Counted from the stretch's first letter, positions 22,907-34,672 are shown. The stretch: DNA of 64,000 nucleotides from Dendrocalamus latiflorus (GCA_017311315.1 CM029640.1:17171512-17235511); one strand, 5' to 3'. Numbers and translations: made by a program. Notes: generated by a model not told the origin, from the letters alone.

Positions 22907-25784
22907 ATGGCCTCCAGCAGCGAGCGCGGCCAGGCGGTTGGTGGCCCTGCCATTCGCCGGCGATCCTCACCGTTGGAGGTAAAATACGCGCTCCAAGAGC
23001 GCGACCCGGCGGCGGCTGACCAGGAGTGGCTGGCGGCGGAGGAAGGCACGTTTTTCGGCGAGCTAGGCCCGTCGCTCGTGATCGAGAAGACGATCCAAGG
23101 GCTCTTGCGCGTTGGGAAGTTGTCCGGGCGCCAGGACGTACGATTGCCTGCCGGCGACGAGACGGAACCGCATCCCGAGAGGTCGGAGGCGGTCGTGTTC
23201 GTTGCCTTTTTCGACGCGGGGCTCCGGATCCCAGCGGCGAGCGTGGTGGGCGACGTGCTGCGGACCTTCGGGCTGGAGCTGGCGCAACTGACTCCAAACG
23301 CCGTGGCCCGGCTCGCGGTGTACAGCTGGGCCTTGCGCTCTTTTACTCTTCGCTCGTCTTGCAAGAAGCTCTTCCCTGCGAACTCAACTCGCGGGAAGTG
23401 GGAGTCGTACTGGATGAAGCGGTGGTTCTACCACCGAGTGGAGAGCGGGAGCGGTCTCGCGTGCACAGGCCGACCGATCGCGTTCAAGCCTTCGCCCGGC
23501 CGAACGCTCGTTGATGAGGACAAGCGGAGGGTCAAACGGCTCGTGGGCATGGCCGCCCGCTTCAACATGCGCGACCTTGCCGAGGAGTACGTGATGTACG
23601 GCGTGGCCCCGCTTGCCTACGACTGGCATCTTGACAATGTTTCGCCGTGGGTTTGCTCGCTACCGGCGCCGCCCGGTCCCCGTAAGCCTTGAACGCGCCC
23701 CTCCTTTGCTGATGCGAAATGCGTTGTATGCTGATGCTATTCTCCTTTGCTTCAGGGATTTCCTTGGAAGAGGCGGAGCAAGCCGTGCGCATGTTCCTGG
23801 GTCCGTACACCACTAGGGAGCACGAGCAGCGCGCGTCTGCTGTCGCCAAGGCGGGGCTGGGGCGATTAAACCGCGTGTGCGAGGTCCTGGGCCTTGCCGC
23901 GCCGGACCGTGTCGCTCCAGCCGATGGTGGAGCGAAGAAGAAGACCTCGTCTCGGAAGAGGGGCCGCAGCGGGGCACCTGCCGCGCCTGCTGCTAGTGTT
24001 TCCGAGGACGCGGCGGATGCGGAGTCAGACTCTGCGAGGTACGCCGATTCGGGCTTGGGTGGCGCAGGCGCCGAAGGTGAGGTGTCTTCGGCAGGCGTCC
24101 TGGACGGTGGGTTTGCCGCAGGCGGCCGGAGGGGGGAAGCCTCACCACCCGCCGAAGTCGCCGAGACGGATCCTGCGCGGACCAGCGATGCCGAGGTGGA
24201 GGCCTCGACGGCGGCCGCTGCGGTGCCGGAGGCGACCTCCGCGGGGGCGCCCGTAGCCGCGCTGTCCTTGCCAACAGCAGCGGGGACTAAGGTGCCCCCT
24301 TCGACGACTGCCGCCATGGAACCTTCGCCCCCGGGCGCGGCAGCCGCGGGGTCTTCCCCAGCCACGGCTGCGGGGGCGGTGGCGCTGCTGGCTGCCCCGG
24401 CTAAACGGTCGTGCGTGCGGCCGGAGCTCCACCGGACACCGCGGGGATTTGTCGTGGCCACGGGCATCAGAAGCCTGTGGGACGCCAGCGCAAGCGCCGG
24501 AGGCCCTGCGGCATATGCACCTTCCGCCCTCCCGACGACGCCGTCCACCGCGCGGGGACAGCCGCCGGCCTCCCCGAACGCGGAGGCTTCCGCCCGCGGC
24601 GGAACCATCCCTTCGGCCACCGAAGGTAAGGTGGCCGAGCTTACTCTGGTGTATGATTTTATGCCTTGGAGTGGTCACCCGCCTCCTTCTTTACAGCGTT
24701 GCTCATCCCGGAGGGGGAGCATCCGACGGAACCCGGGGCCTCCGAGCCCGTGAACCCTGCGGACTTCGTGCCGCCTCCGGAGACGCTGAGGGCGTGGCGC
24801 GGGATTGTGGATGACGTGGCCAGGAGCGTCGACCCGCAAGTGCTGCAGGCCTACGGCGCGGGGCGCCTCGAGGACGCTTTCGAGGTGTCTGGGGTGAGGG
24901 TAAGTACTCATGCGACCACGCCTGAGTCTAGCTGAGTTTGCTAAGTCTTTTCCCTTCTGCAGACACTCGTGCTGGGGCAGGCCCTGCAAGCGGCCTATGC
25001 TCGTAGCCAAAAAGCGCTCGAGGATAGGCTACGAGCCGCCGAGGGGGAGCTGCGCGAAGCCTCTGGCGCCCGCTCTGCCCAGGACGCCCGCATCCGTCAG
25101 CTGGAAGCGGAATGCGCCGAAGCGAGGGCGCACGCCGAGGGGCTTGTTGCGTCGGCGCAGGAATCAGCCGCAGCAGCTGCTGATGAAAAGTTTGCGGCGG
25201 AGCGGGACGGGCTCCTGGAGCAGGTCGGCGCGCTAGAGAAGGAGAAAGGTGAACTTGCCTTGGCTCTAGCGGAGCGCAACCGGACGCTGGGCGACGCCTC
25301 GGTGGTTGCCTGGGACGCCATCCAAGCGCTGGAGAGCCATCTTGAAGGGCTGGTGGCGGAGGTGCCGGGACGCGCCTTCGGTCCAGAGGAGCTGTCTCGG
25401 GCGCTCCGCTGGATCGGGGATGCCGCCAACGTCGCGCGCGACGCGGCGACGTCCTTCGGCACCCACTGCGCGTACACTTCGGCCTGCTTGGTGTGCGCGC
25501 TCCTCCAGCACCGCGGCTGTACGCATGTCGCCGGGCTGAATGACCCCCAGTTGGAGATGCCTGGCGGGGCCGGAGTAATGTCCGGCGCCGTCCGCTCCGC
25601 TCGCCGTGCCCTTGGGCCCTTCTGCGACCGGATCTGGGATCCCGTCGGGGCGGAAGCTGTACGGATCGAGCTCCGGAAGTCGCTCTACGGGACGGGGAGC
25701 CTCGGCCAATTTCTGGACGGGGTCCCTCGACGCGATGATGGCGGCGCTGGGCCCTCCGAAGGCGCCGGGAACCCGCAGGTCTGA
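22907..25784 (+). CDS. Intron-containing accessory gene antisense to element A (889 aa predicted)
   Basis: Predicted exons are 22907-23681, 23756-24625, 24697-24899 and 24963-25784. The introns (74, 71 and 63 nt) all begin GT(A/T)A and end AG, in phases 1, 1 and 0, and the joined frame is open to TGA. Exon 1 resembles the Pfam family called 'putative gypsy type transposon' (Transposase_28): VVFVAFFDAGLRIP, GLELAQLTPNAVARLAVYSW, KWESYWMKRWFYHRV. Exon 2 starts LEEAEQAVRMFLGPY and becomes Ala/Gly-rich. Exon 4 is a long coiled coil (about residues 620-720). AATAAA lies at 25836-25841. Element B carries the same gene with the same three introns. Relative to B, exon 1 lacks about 40 residues inside the domain. 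The function is unknown; the family name does not prove transposase activity. The start is chosen at the first ATG of MASSSERGQ; an upstream in-frame ATG exists at 22535. Confidence 0.75.
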
Positions 25785-26240
25785 TGCCGCGGCGCCTAGG
25801 TGTAGGCGTGCGTTGTACTGTCCCTTGTTTTTGTTAATAAAGCGCACACTTTCTGCATGCATGCTGATTTTCACCTATATCCCGGGCAGCTTCCTTGCTG
25901 GGGCCGGCTTCGGGCGGCCGACCTTTCAACCGGACGACGCCTTCGACGCTGGCGAAGGGCCGAAGATTCGCTCGACTTTTGGGCGAACCGGCCTTCCTCG
26001 AGCGAGGTGCCGACTTTGGCGCGTGTTAAGGACGAACCCGCGGGGTAGCGGCTTAGAGCGGCCAGGATGTTGGCGGACCTTTGTATATGTGACTCTTCCG
26101 GTAAGCAGGCCTCCTGGCACTTTAAGTTGTGTGCTGTGTGCTGATGCCGCCGTTGGCGACGTAGCTGCGCCAGGGTTCCGTGGAACGGACAGTCCGCAGA
26201 CTGACATATGCGGAGGTGGACTTCCGCGGTTTGCCTTGCT
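25785..26240. other. 3' flank of the antisense gene in element A
   Basis: Contains AATAAA at 25836-25841, a likely polyadenylation signal for the antisense gene 52 bp past its stop. The rest, up to the start of the 52-bp array, shows no supported gene. Confidence 0.55.
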
Positions 26241-27695
26241 TTATAGTCCGGAGACTCGCGCGTGCGGAGGCAGGCCTCGACGCTACGTCTTATTTAGAGT
26301 CCGTAGACTAGCGCGTGCGGAGGCGGACCTCGACGCCGCGACTTCCTATATAGTCTGGAGACTCGCACGTGCGGAGCTACGCTCGACGCTATTGCGTGCG
26401 GAGCTAGGCTCGACGCTACGTCTTCTTTATAGTCCGGGGACTCGCGCGTGCGGAGCTACGCTCGACGCTACGTCTTATTTAGAGTCCGTGGACTATTGCG
26501 TGCGGAGCTAGGCTCGACGCTACGTCTTCTTTATAGTCCGGAGACTCGCGCGTGCGGAGCTACGCTCGACGCCACGTCTTATTTAGAGTCCGTGGACTAT
26601 TGCGTGCGGAGCTAGGCTCGACGCTACGTCTTCTTTATAGTCCGGAGACTCGCGCGTGCGGAGCTATGCTCGACGCCACGTCTTATTTAGAGTCCGTGGA
26701 CTATTGCGTGCGGAGCGAGGCTCGACGCTACGTCTTCTTTATAGTCCGGAGACTCGCGCGTGCGGAGCTATGCTCGACGCTACGTCTTATTTAGAGTCCG
26801 TGGACTATTGCGTGCAGAGCTAGGCTCGACGCTACGTCTTTTTTATAGTCCGGAGACTCGCGCGTGCGGAGCTACGCTCGACGCTACGTCTTATTTAGAG
26901 TCTGTGGACTATTGCGTACGGAGCTGGGCTCGACGCTATGTCTTCTTTATAGTCCGGAGACTCGCGCGTGCAGAGCTACGCTCGACGCCACGTCTTATTT
27001 AGAGTCCGTGGACTATTGCGTGCGGAGCTAGGCTCGACGCTACGTCTTCTTTATAGTCCGGAGACTCGCGCGTGCGGAGCTACGCTCGACGCCACGTCTT
27101 ATTTAGAGTCCGTGGACTATTGCGTGCGGAGCTAGGCTCGACGCTACGTCTTCTTTATAGTCCGGAGACTCGCGCGTGTAGAGCTATGCTCGACGCTACG
27201 TCTTATTTAGAGTCCGTGGATTATTGCGTGCGGAGCTAGGCTCGACGCTACGTCTTTTTTATAGTCCGGAGACTCGCGCGTGCGGAGCTACGCTCGACGC
27301 TACGTCTTATTTAGAGTCCGTGGACTATTGCGTGCGGAGCTGGGCTCGACGCTACGTCTTCTTTATAGTCCGGAGACTCGCGCGTGCGGAGCTAGGCTCG
27401 ACGCTACGTCTTATTTAGAGTCCGTGGACTATTGCGTGCGGAGCTAGGCTCGACGCTACGTCTTTTTTATAGTCCGGAGACTCGCGCGTGCGGAGCTACG
27501 CTCGACGCTACGTCTTATTTAGAGTCCGTGGACTATTGCGTGCGGAGCTAGGCTCGACGCTACGTCTTATTTAGAGTCCGTGGACTATTGCGTGCGGAGC
27601 TAGGCTCGACGCTACGTCTTCTTTAGAGTCCGTGGACTATTGCGTGCGGAGCTAGGCTCGACGCTACGTCTTCTTTATAGTCCGGAGACTTGCGC
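26240..27695. repeat. 52-bp tandem array in element A (alternating 104-bp dimers)
   Basis: About 28 units. Two alternating forms are 'tagtccggagactcgcgcg' + 'tgcggagctacgctcgacg' and 'gagtccgtggactattgcg' + 'tgcggagctaggctcgacg', each followed by 'ctacgtctt' and an A/T tract. Read on the element's sense strand, one form gives actataaagaag, a TATA-like sequence. Element B has the same array at 39655-40566 with 53-bp units. The repeated peptides encoded here (SPETRACG, LESVDYCVRS) are by-products of the repeat. Confidence 0.85.
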
Positions 27696-27699
27696 GCGT

Positions 27700-28105
27700 G
27701 AGGGCGTCCCCCCGGTGCGTACTTTGTTTATACTCAGTCCCGTCACCTTGGCAACGGCGAGTGCACACGCGAACGTGCGTCTTTGGTTTATACTCAGTCC
27801 CGCCCTCCCTGGCGACGGCGAGTGCACACGCGAGCGTGCGTCTTTGGTTTATACTCAGTCCCGCCCTCCCTGGCGACGGCGAGTGCACACGCGAGCGTGC
27901 GTCTTTGGTTTATACTCAGTCCCGCCCTCCCTGGCGACGGCGAGTGCACACGCGAACGTGCGTCTTTGGTTTATACTCAGTCTCGCCCTCCCTGGCGACG
28001 GCGTGTGGACACGCGAACGTGCGTCTTTGGTTTATACTCAGTTCCGCCACCTTGCCGACGGCGAGTGCACACGCGAACGTGCGTCTTTGATTTATACTGC
28101 GGGGG
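27700..28105. repeat. 61-bp tandem array, specific to element A
   Basis: Seven units spaced 60-61 bp, each with 'tttatactcagtcccgcc', 'ggcgacggcgagtgcacacg' and 'cgtgcgtctttgg'. Spacing is read from 'tttata' at 27727, 27787, 27848, 27909, 27970, 28031 and 28091. No counterpart was seen in element B, where pol occupies this part. Confidence 0.8.
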
Positions 28106-28351
28106 CGCGCGCGCTGGCCAAGCCGGCGCGCGCCCTCACCGCGTGCTCGCATGTGACGAAGAAAAATTAACGGCAAACGGCGATCTGCCCTTGGTGCTGC
28201 CGCAGCCTCTAGTCGCTAGACATCTGCAGGGCCCGCGCAGGCGCCTATGGATGACCCCACGGACCTCCGCGCTGTGACGTCAGCTCTAAGGGCGTCGCTG
28301 GGCTTCGCGGCGCGGGCATCTGGTGCCTGGCTCGATGCGCCGAGCCATATC

Positions 28352-30753
28352 CTAGTCGCCTCGGACGGTGATGATGGTCCTGGGGCCCGGGATTTTCATG
28401 CACAGATAGCCATGATGTGGTACCGCGCCGAAGGAGTTGAGGATTGGGCGCCCCAGAATGGCATTGTAGGGATACGGGAGGTCGACCATGTCGAAGGTGG
28501 CCTCTTCGGTCCGCACATTGTCATTTCGACCGAAGGAGACTTGAAGGCCGATCTGGCCCAGCGCCCGCAGGGGCTGTCCTCCGAAGCCCTGCAGTGGGAT
28601 TCCCGAGGGCCCCAGGCGGCTTCGAGGAATCCCCATCTGGTCGAAGGCCGCCGCAAACAATACGTTCGCGGAACTACCCCCGTCCACCAAGGCGCGCCCC
28701 ACGTCGCATCCCGCGATGGTGACCCGGATGACCAGGGGATCCTGATGAGGGAAGTCCACACCTTGGGCATCATCAGGTGTGAATGTAACCTCGTGCCGCG
28801 CCCATTCCGGCGGTGCTTGCGCTGGATATGCCGCCACGTGATGTAGTCTTCGCGCGTAGGCCTTCTGCTGCCGCGCCGAGGCGAATTCCAGCACAGAGCC
28901 GCCGGATATGACATTAATGACCCTGCGGTAGGTTGCGTCCGGGGCCTGCAACGATAGGAGGCCTTCCCGAGGCTGCTGTACGTGAGCTTGGATCCGCAAG
29001 GTGCCTTCCTGGGGTTGCATTCCCTGCGCCTGTACCTGCATCCCCTGCGCCTGTACCTGCATGGGGGCCTCGTATGGGAATTGGACGTGGGCCACCGCAG
29101 GCGGGCGCGCCTCCGGGTTCCTGTCCCGAGCGACGCTGTCGCGGAGCGCCGCGATGGAGGTGCAGTTACGGGTATCATAATTGCCGCGGCCGTGGACTAA
29201 GCACCACAGCCCCTGATGCTGGTCGTCATAGTCTCCACGACCCTTATCGTCGTGGCCCCTGCCACGGCCGCGGCCCCGGCCGCGGCGCCCCCGGCCGCCT
29301 CGGCCCGCTGGAGCGCCCTCGTCGGACCCGCCTTCGATGTCGAGGACGTACCGGTTTCGCCTCGACCTTTGCTGGCCGCGCTTGGGCTGATCTGACGACT
29401 CCTTATGCGGGTTGTCCTTGCGGTCGGGCGCGTCCCTGGACGACTCCTGCTTACGCTTTCCTTTCGAAGAGCCGCCCTTCGGTGGATCTTCAGTTTTTAC
29501 CGAGGCTCCGGCCTGGTTAGTGTCGGAGTCGTCACCTTGCCTTCGCCGCGCGTCTTCCTCCGCCCTGGCGTATTCTTCCATCTTGTCGAAGAGCTTCGCC
29601 ACCGTCTTGATTGGCTTCCGCGCATTGTATTCGGCCATTGGGCCCGGGCGAAGGCCCTGTGTGGCTGCATTGACGATGGTGGTCTCGTTGACATCCTTCA
29701 CTTGACATCGAATCTTGGCGAAGCGTTTGAAGTAATCCCGGAGTTTCTCCGAGGGTTTTTGCTTCACGGCGAAGAGTTGGTCCGCCTCGACCCGGTCGAC
29801 GTAGTTTCCCTGGAAGTTGTTGTGGAGGCGGACGCGGAGCTGCTCCCACGCGTAGATGGAGCCCGGCTCTATGGTAAAAAACCAAGAGAGCGCCACTCCT
29901 TGTAGCGCGAGAGGGAGTCCCTTTGCCTTCGTGGCGTCGTCTCCGCCCGTGGCTTCGATCGCGGTTTCGTATACGCGCACGAACTCACGGGGGTCCGTGT
30001 CGCCTTTATACGAGTCGATGGCGCTAGGGAACTTGAAGTCTTCGGGCCATGCCGCATGCTGCAGCCCCGCCGAGAGCGGGGACTCCGGATCCACGCGCCA
30101 CAGCGGCACGCGGCTGGACGTGTCGGCTTCGCGACTGTCCGCCCTCTCCGGCGCGGGCTCGGACGCGATTGCTGGCGCGGCCGGCTGACTCCGAGCCTCT
30201 TGTATATCTCTGACGGCTCCGCGAAGGTCCGCCAGCTCCCGCTGGAACGCGTTGAGAGCCGCCAGCAGGGCACTTTCCACCGCCGGTGCAGGCGGGGTCG
30301 CCGGTACTCCCAGCGGGCGGATCGGCGCGGGGACGACCGCGTCGCGAGGTCCCGAGCTGCCGGTCGCCCCGTCGTGGCTACTTTGGACCACCCGGTCCGC
30401 GCCACCAGCGAGGGTTGCCGCGGGGGCGGCGAGGTCGGCTGCCGTTGCGTCGGCGGGGTCGGTTGTCGCCGCACCCGCGTCGACGTCTTCGACCGCGGGG
30501 TCGGCCGCGGGGCCTTCCCCACGACGCCGGTAGCTGGGCGGGTCGTCACGGTGCCGGTGCCGGGGGCGATCGTCGCGGTGCCGGTGACGAGGTTGGTCGT
30601 CACCGCGCGAACGCCGGCGTCTTCGGCCACCACGCCTGCGTCGACGCCCGCGTCCGCCGCTGCCGATGCCGAAGCCCTGGTGCTCATACGGTGCTCCGGG
30701 CCGACCACCTTCTTTCCCTTCGCCGCCGCTGAAGAAGCTTTTTTCGGTGCCAT
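28352..30753 (-). CDS. Element A gag-protease polyprotein
   Basis: The main open frame (30391 to 28352, 679 codons, open further upstream without an ATG) holds the retrotransposon gag domain (VALSWFFTIEPGSIYAWEQL, about residues 165-185). A basic region and a Cys/His knuckle, LWCLVHGRGNYDTRNC, follow. The C-terminus is a protease with active site LVDGGSSANVLF (about residue 570) and GRPILNSFGAVPHHGYLC. A conserved ATG-led start, MAPKKASSAAAKGKK, lies at 30753 but in a different frame from the gag core. The frame ends at TAG 28352-28354, where element B has a Gln codon (CAA 36149-36151), and similarity (ARRIE) continues past it. The gag core looks intact; RT and integrase are absent. Confidence 0.75.
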
Positions 30754-30790
30754 CTTTTTCCTTCGGTCTTCAGGCTTGTCTCCGTCCTCC

Positions 30791-30807
30791 CCACGGACGG
30801 CGCCAAC
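30791..30807 (-). promoter_or_regulatory. Primer binding site of element A
   Basis: On the minus strand gttggcgccgtccgtgg follows the LTR end ccacaaca directly. The identical site follows the element B LTR at 34656. The tggcgcc core is the usual primer site of Tat/Athila-type Gypsy elements; the exact tRNA is not assigned here. Confidence 0.75.
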
Positions 30808-31053
30808 TGTTGTGGCTACAGACCAAACAGAGAGAGAGATGGTAGTGGAGAGTAATGAAGATAAGTGTAATGGCCTGGGTCCTCCCCATGGCTTACCGCC
30901 ATATATATATGCACATGAGGAGCGCTTTTACAATAGTGCCCTTACATTGGAGTGTCCCTTTAGGGGTGCTTATGTCATTACACATGGCCTATTCTGGGCC
31001 TTGTAATCTCCTGCCAGGCCTGCTGGGTTTAGGTGGGGGCCACCACTACGACA
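30808..31053 (-). repeat. 5' LTR of element A
   Basis: 246 bp, tgttgtggctac...acgaca on the plus strand, followed by target duplication gtggg. Two differences from the other LTR of this element. Clearly related to the LTRs of element B (shared 'cagaccaaacagagagagag' and 'ggcccagaataggccatgtg' in opposite orientations). Confidence 0.9.
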
Positions 31054-31058
31054 GTGGG

Positions 31059-31430
31059 GAAAGTGGAGAATCCCAAAACCACATAAAAAAATCCCTAGCC
31101 ATCGTCACCTGCCATCGCCATCTGCGCCGCACCAAACTTGTTTGCCACATGCTGAAGTAGCTAGCCTCTAGCGCTTGTGCTTTTCCCGCGCACACCCACG
31201 TTGCCACGGTTGGTGCACCTCATTTCGCCATGTCATCTGCTGCATGGATCCAACTGTGCTGATCCACCAAAAAAGCTCCATGTGCCTACTTTTCCTAGGC
31301 CCAGTCATGTTTCCCATGCTCGTCGACGTAGCGTGCACTCAACTAACGCTTAGTGCGCATCCTACGTTCACCTGACGTTGCAGTGCCAATCAAACGAAGC
31401 TTCACGCGCCAGCACTTGCACGATGGCGTA
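31059..31430. other. Spacer between element A and repeat X copy 2
   Basis: No supported gene or recognised repeat. This is the right flank of the target site of element A. Confidence 0.4.
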
Positions 31431-34075
31431 TGTAGTACCCAGATTTTATAATCCGGATTCTACTGTGTTTAGCTGCACTATTCCCTAGATCACTAGATAG
31501 TGCACACAGTTACAGTTATGGACATCAAAATACATGTCATGCGGAAGCGTAAATATAATAGTAAACTTACTCATGGGCCGATGAGGCCGAAATCATTAAA
31601 TTGCAGCAGCGGAAGAACGAAGCACACAGGTGGGACCTTCAGGACGTGCCCACAGGCAGCCAACTGGAGGTTCGCGACCTAGCCATTGACATCTTCATCT
31701 TCTCTGCCAGCTTGTCCCATCTTGTTGCTGAGGCGCAGTGATTTGATTTCCTAAATCTGAATTTTGTCGCAAAAGCGAGTGTGAGCACTCCAACCACGTG
31801 CTCCGCGAGCCAATACACAGAATGCAAATAAATAGTATGCATGGCTTATCAAAGGAGTGGCTCGGGTTATTTTATTTGCCAAAAATCGCTTTTAGTAGCT
31901 TTGTCATTATTTAATCATAGTGTTATTGTTGCTGTCTAAACTCTACCTAGCGACTACTATAATTGACTTAATCCACCAAACTCACACTTTCTATATTTAA
32001 TGCTGTCTAAAACTCCAAACAGCGGATAGCATCAATTATACAATCCACCAATCAATTGCTGCCTAAAACTCTGAACAGCTAGTGTCATCACTTATCTATT
32101 ATCATTTAACTGATCCACCAATATCTTCTATAATCTCAATACTAACAATCCAATCCTTTCATTATTGATCCACAATCATAATTTGCTCTTCCAATAATCA
32201 ATTTTACTTTCTAATTCTCTAGTACACATCCACCAAGAATTTCGATGATCAATTTTACTTTCTAATTCACTAGTATACATCCACCAATAATATTATTGAT
32301 CAACTTTATACTCCAGGAATTGTTATCATACTCCAAGCTCCCAAGATCAATTCATCCATCCAGAACTTGTTCAAATCCTATTAATCCCAATATTGTCAAC
32401 CTCTCCCAAGAATTTATATCAAATATCAGTGTTGTAATCCAATAATTACTTTCACACTCCCTAATTCTCCAAACATCATTTAAATCATCTATCTAACCTA
32501 TACACTTATTTAGACTCCACCAATTTATTTCTACCAGAATCTACACTATCGTCTTCTTTTATGATCGACATGAGTCCACCAATATCTTTATGTTTTTACC
32601 ACAAATATCCATCTCCTTTACTCACGACCTTACTTATTTACTCATATATTTTACTTTGCGAGAAGAGAAAACATTTTACTTTTGCAATATGATACATAAA
32701 AATTTCCTGAGACCTAGCAGTTTTGAACAAAAACATAATGTTCAACAAAATGCAATAATAATAGCGATCCAGATTCCATCCACCGTTACATGGCATCCGC
32801 ACCATATAGCATCTTTCAGCGTTATAGCCGCTTAACTTACCACTGGGACGACACCCAGGACAATTCAAATCAGGGCTTTCCACTGCCCTCCACTTTTTCC
32901 ATTACCACCCACAAAGTTTTTGAAATAGAACTATATCTGGTTAAGTTCCCATGTCCGCCCTTGACCGTGGGCACGGCTATTCGAATAGTTTTGACTCTGC
33001 AGAGTTTGTACACTTTCACCACAAGAGACAATCAACTCGTTGCCCCACATGATTCCTTAGAAGTGTGGTTGAGCAGACCATCATAGTGACTTTTCAAAGT
33101 ATCTAGTCCCTTTTCTCATTCACCTTATGGGAAACTGCCCACTTGCGGTGGGTCCCATCTATGCGCGGGATGTTTCCCACAGCCACTAACGCAGCTCGGG
33201 CTTCTACTTCCCGCAACGTAGGACAGCTGGGAAACTTCACCCTACACCGGTGTCCCTTCAGGCCCCCTTGCCATAGCATATCCACTTCTATCCACTACCG
33301 GTATGATGAGTCTGGGGATTTCGATAATTTTACTTAGCCAAGTTGTATTTTACAGACTTGTGGTTGTACTGTTTTACACAGGAGGTCATGACAAGATTCA
33401 GTCCTTATTGGTATCTGGGCGGTCTACCACTAACCCACTTTGTGCATCCACTGCACCACACTCACACCCTCGAACCATCCGCCCAGATATATAAGCAAGT
33501 TGGGGTTTTTGGGAACATAAAGTAATCATAGCAACATATACCAGTCATTACCACCATGACTTCCCAAACAGTTTCCCATGATTGAAATTGATAATGATGC
33601 TTGGGCATTTCAGCGCCCTCGAGTATCTGTGCAGTACTAAGCATGGCGTATAATTAGGGACTTATTTTCGAAAGGGTACTATTATAATTTTGCTAGGGCG
33701 ACAAGGTTCACACATTCAGATATTCCAAAGGAGGTGTAATATTATTCAAGGCAAACAATGGGCATATAACTAGATTCTTAAATTAAACATGTATTTGCAT
33801 ATAAGATAACATCATGCAATTTGATAATTTAAAACAAAGTAATTTGCAGAAAATGTAGGTTCAACATGATCAAAGTATTGACTCGCCTGGTGCGGTTTAC
33901 CGCGGTCTTGAGCTCACGCAATGCTTTCTCTTGAGCTTTTGGTCTCTATCTTCACTTCGAGCTTGATCTCGCTTGATCCATTGAATCTTCACGACTTCCA
34001 ATTTCTAATTACGCAGCAAACGACTGAATCCAGATAAAAGCAAATAACTCAAGAGATCCAAATAAATCCAAATAC
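31431..34075 (+). repeat. Dispersed repeat X, copy 2
   Basis: The most complete copy. It begins tgtagtaccc and shares 'ttataatcc' at the start, 'acagaatgcaa' near 31820, 'catctttcagcgttatagcc' near 32810 and 'aataactcaagag' near 34045 with the other copies. Relative to copies 1 and 3 it carries about 730 bp extra (about 31905-32640). This extra part is AT-rich and contains loosely repeated 'gctgtctaaaactc' and 'atccaccaat' phrases. No gene is supported. It is probably an LTR of an unidentified old element. Confidence 0.6.
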
Positions 34076-34411
34076 TTTAAATGCCCGATTTAATTTAATT
34101 TATACATTTATTACGATTTAAGAATAGTGGGATGATTCGGTTTAATGTGTTGCCAACACAGTGGTAGCTGGATTTGAGCAAGAGAACGAGTTATTTGAAT
34201 AGCTTTACCGTGAGGGAAAATTTTGGGATAATAAGAAATCAAAAGTGAGGAAGTATCTACAGGAATTATTGGCTTTGGAAAGGGAAGGTGGCCAGATATG
34301 GCTGATTGGGGAAAGGCGAGGTTCGATCTTTTATTAACAATTTCCTTTATTATTATTTTTATATTTATCAAGGAAGTTCCATGGGTTAGGTTAGATCTGC
34401 GAGTTGGTATA
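34076..34411. other. AT-rich spacer left of element B
   Basis: No supported gene. It ends with gtata, the target duplication of element B (34407-34411). The same pre-insertion DNA resumes at 54246. Confidence 0.5.
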
Positions 34412-34655
34412 TGTTGTAGGGGTGGCCCCCACCTAAACCCAGCAGGCCTGATAGGAGGTTATAAGGCCCAGAATAGGCCATGTGTAATGACATAAATGCC
34501 CCAGAGGGGGATGATCAGCTGTAAGGGTATAATTGTAAAAGCACTCCCTATGTATATATATATGGAATACAGGCCATGGGGAGGACCCAGGCCATTAATC
34601 ATCTCCCTCACTCTCCACTACCATCTCTCTCTCTGTTTGGTCTGTAGCCACAACA
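34412..34655 (+). repeat. 5' LTR of element B
   Basis: 244 bp, tgttgtaggggtgg...gccacaaca, directly followed by the primer site. Has a short TATA-like (TA)n tract near 34554 that is longer in the 3' LTR. Confidence 0.9.
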
Positions 34656-34672
34656 GTTGGCGCCGTCCGTGG
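34656..34672 (+). promoter_or_regulatory. Primer binding site of element B
   Basis: gttggcgccgtccgtgg directly after the LTR, identical to that of element A. Confidence 0.75.

Larger units (their letters stand above)
20153..31053 (-). mobile_element. Tat-lineage Gypsy element A, non-autonomous (gag-protease plus antisense gene)
   Basis: Flanked by gtggg (20148-20152 and 31054-31058), with 246-bp LTRs that differ at two positions. In element order (minus strand): LTR, primer binding site gttggcgccgtccgtgg, gag and protease, a 61-bp array, a 52-bp array, an antisense four-exon gene, a 65-bp array, LTR. No RT, RNase H or integrase is present. Comparison with element B shows that pol is missing between about 28310 and the arrays. 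The very short LTRs, the primer site and a gene antisense to gag fit the Tat group. Low LTR divergence implies recent insertion. Confidence 0.9.

Noticed and set aside
22639..25477. Long minus-strand frames opposite the antisense gene (for example 23562-24620 and 22639-23364)
   Set aside because: They are shadows of a GC-rich coding strand. They have no family similarity, and the plus-strand exons are supported by domain, splice sites and the element B homologue.
26250..28277. Repeated-peptide frames in the tandem arrays (YSPETRACG..., FILSPALPGDG...)
   Set aside because: They result from array units whose length keeps a frame open for a while. There are no domains, and the matching array in element B does not keep the same peptide.
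30056..31006. Plus-strand frame across the element A gag start and LTR
   Set aside because: Opposite strand of gag running through the primer site into the LTR; a shadow of high-GC coding sequence.
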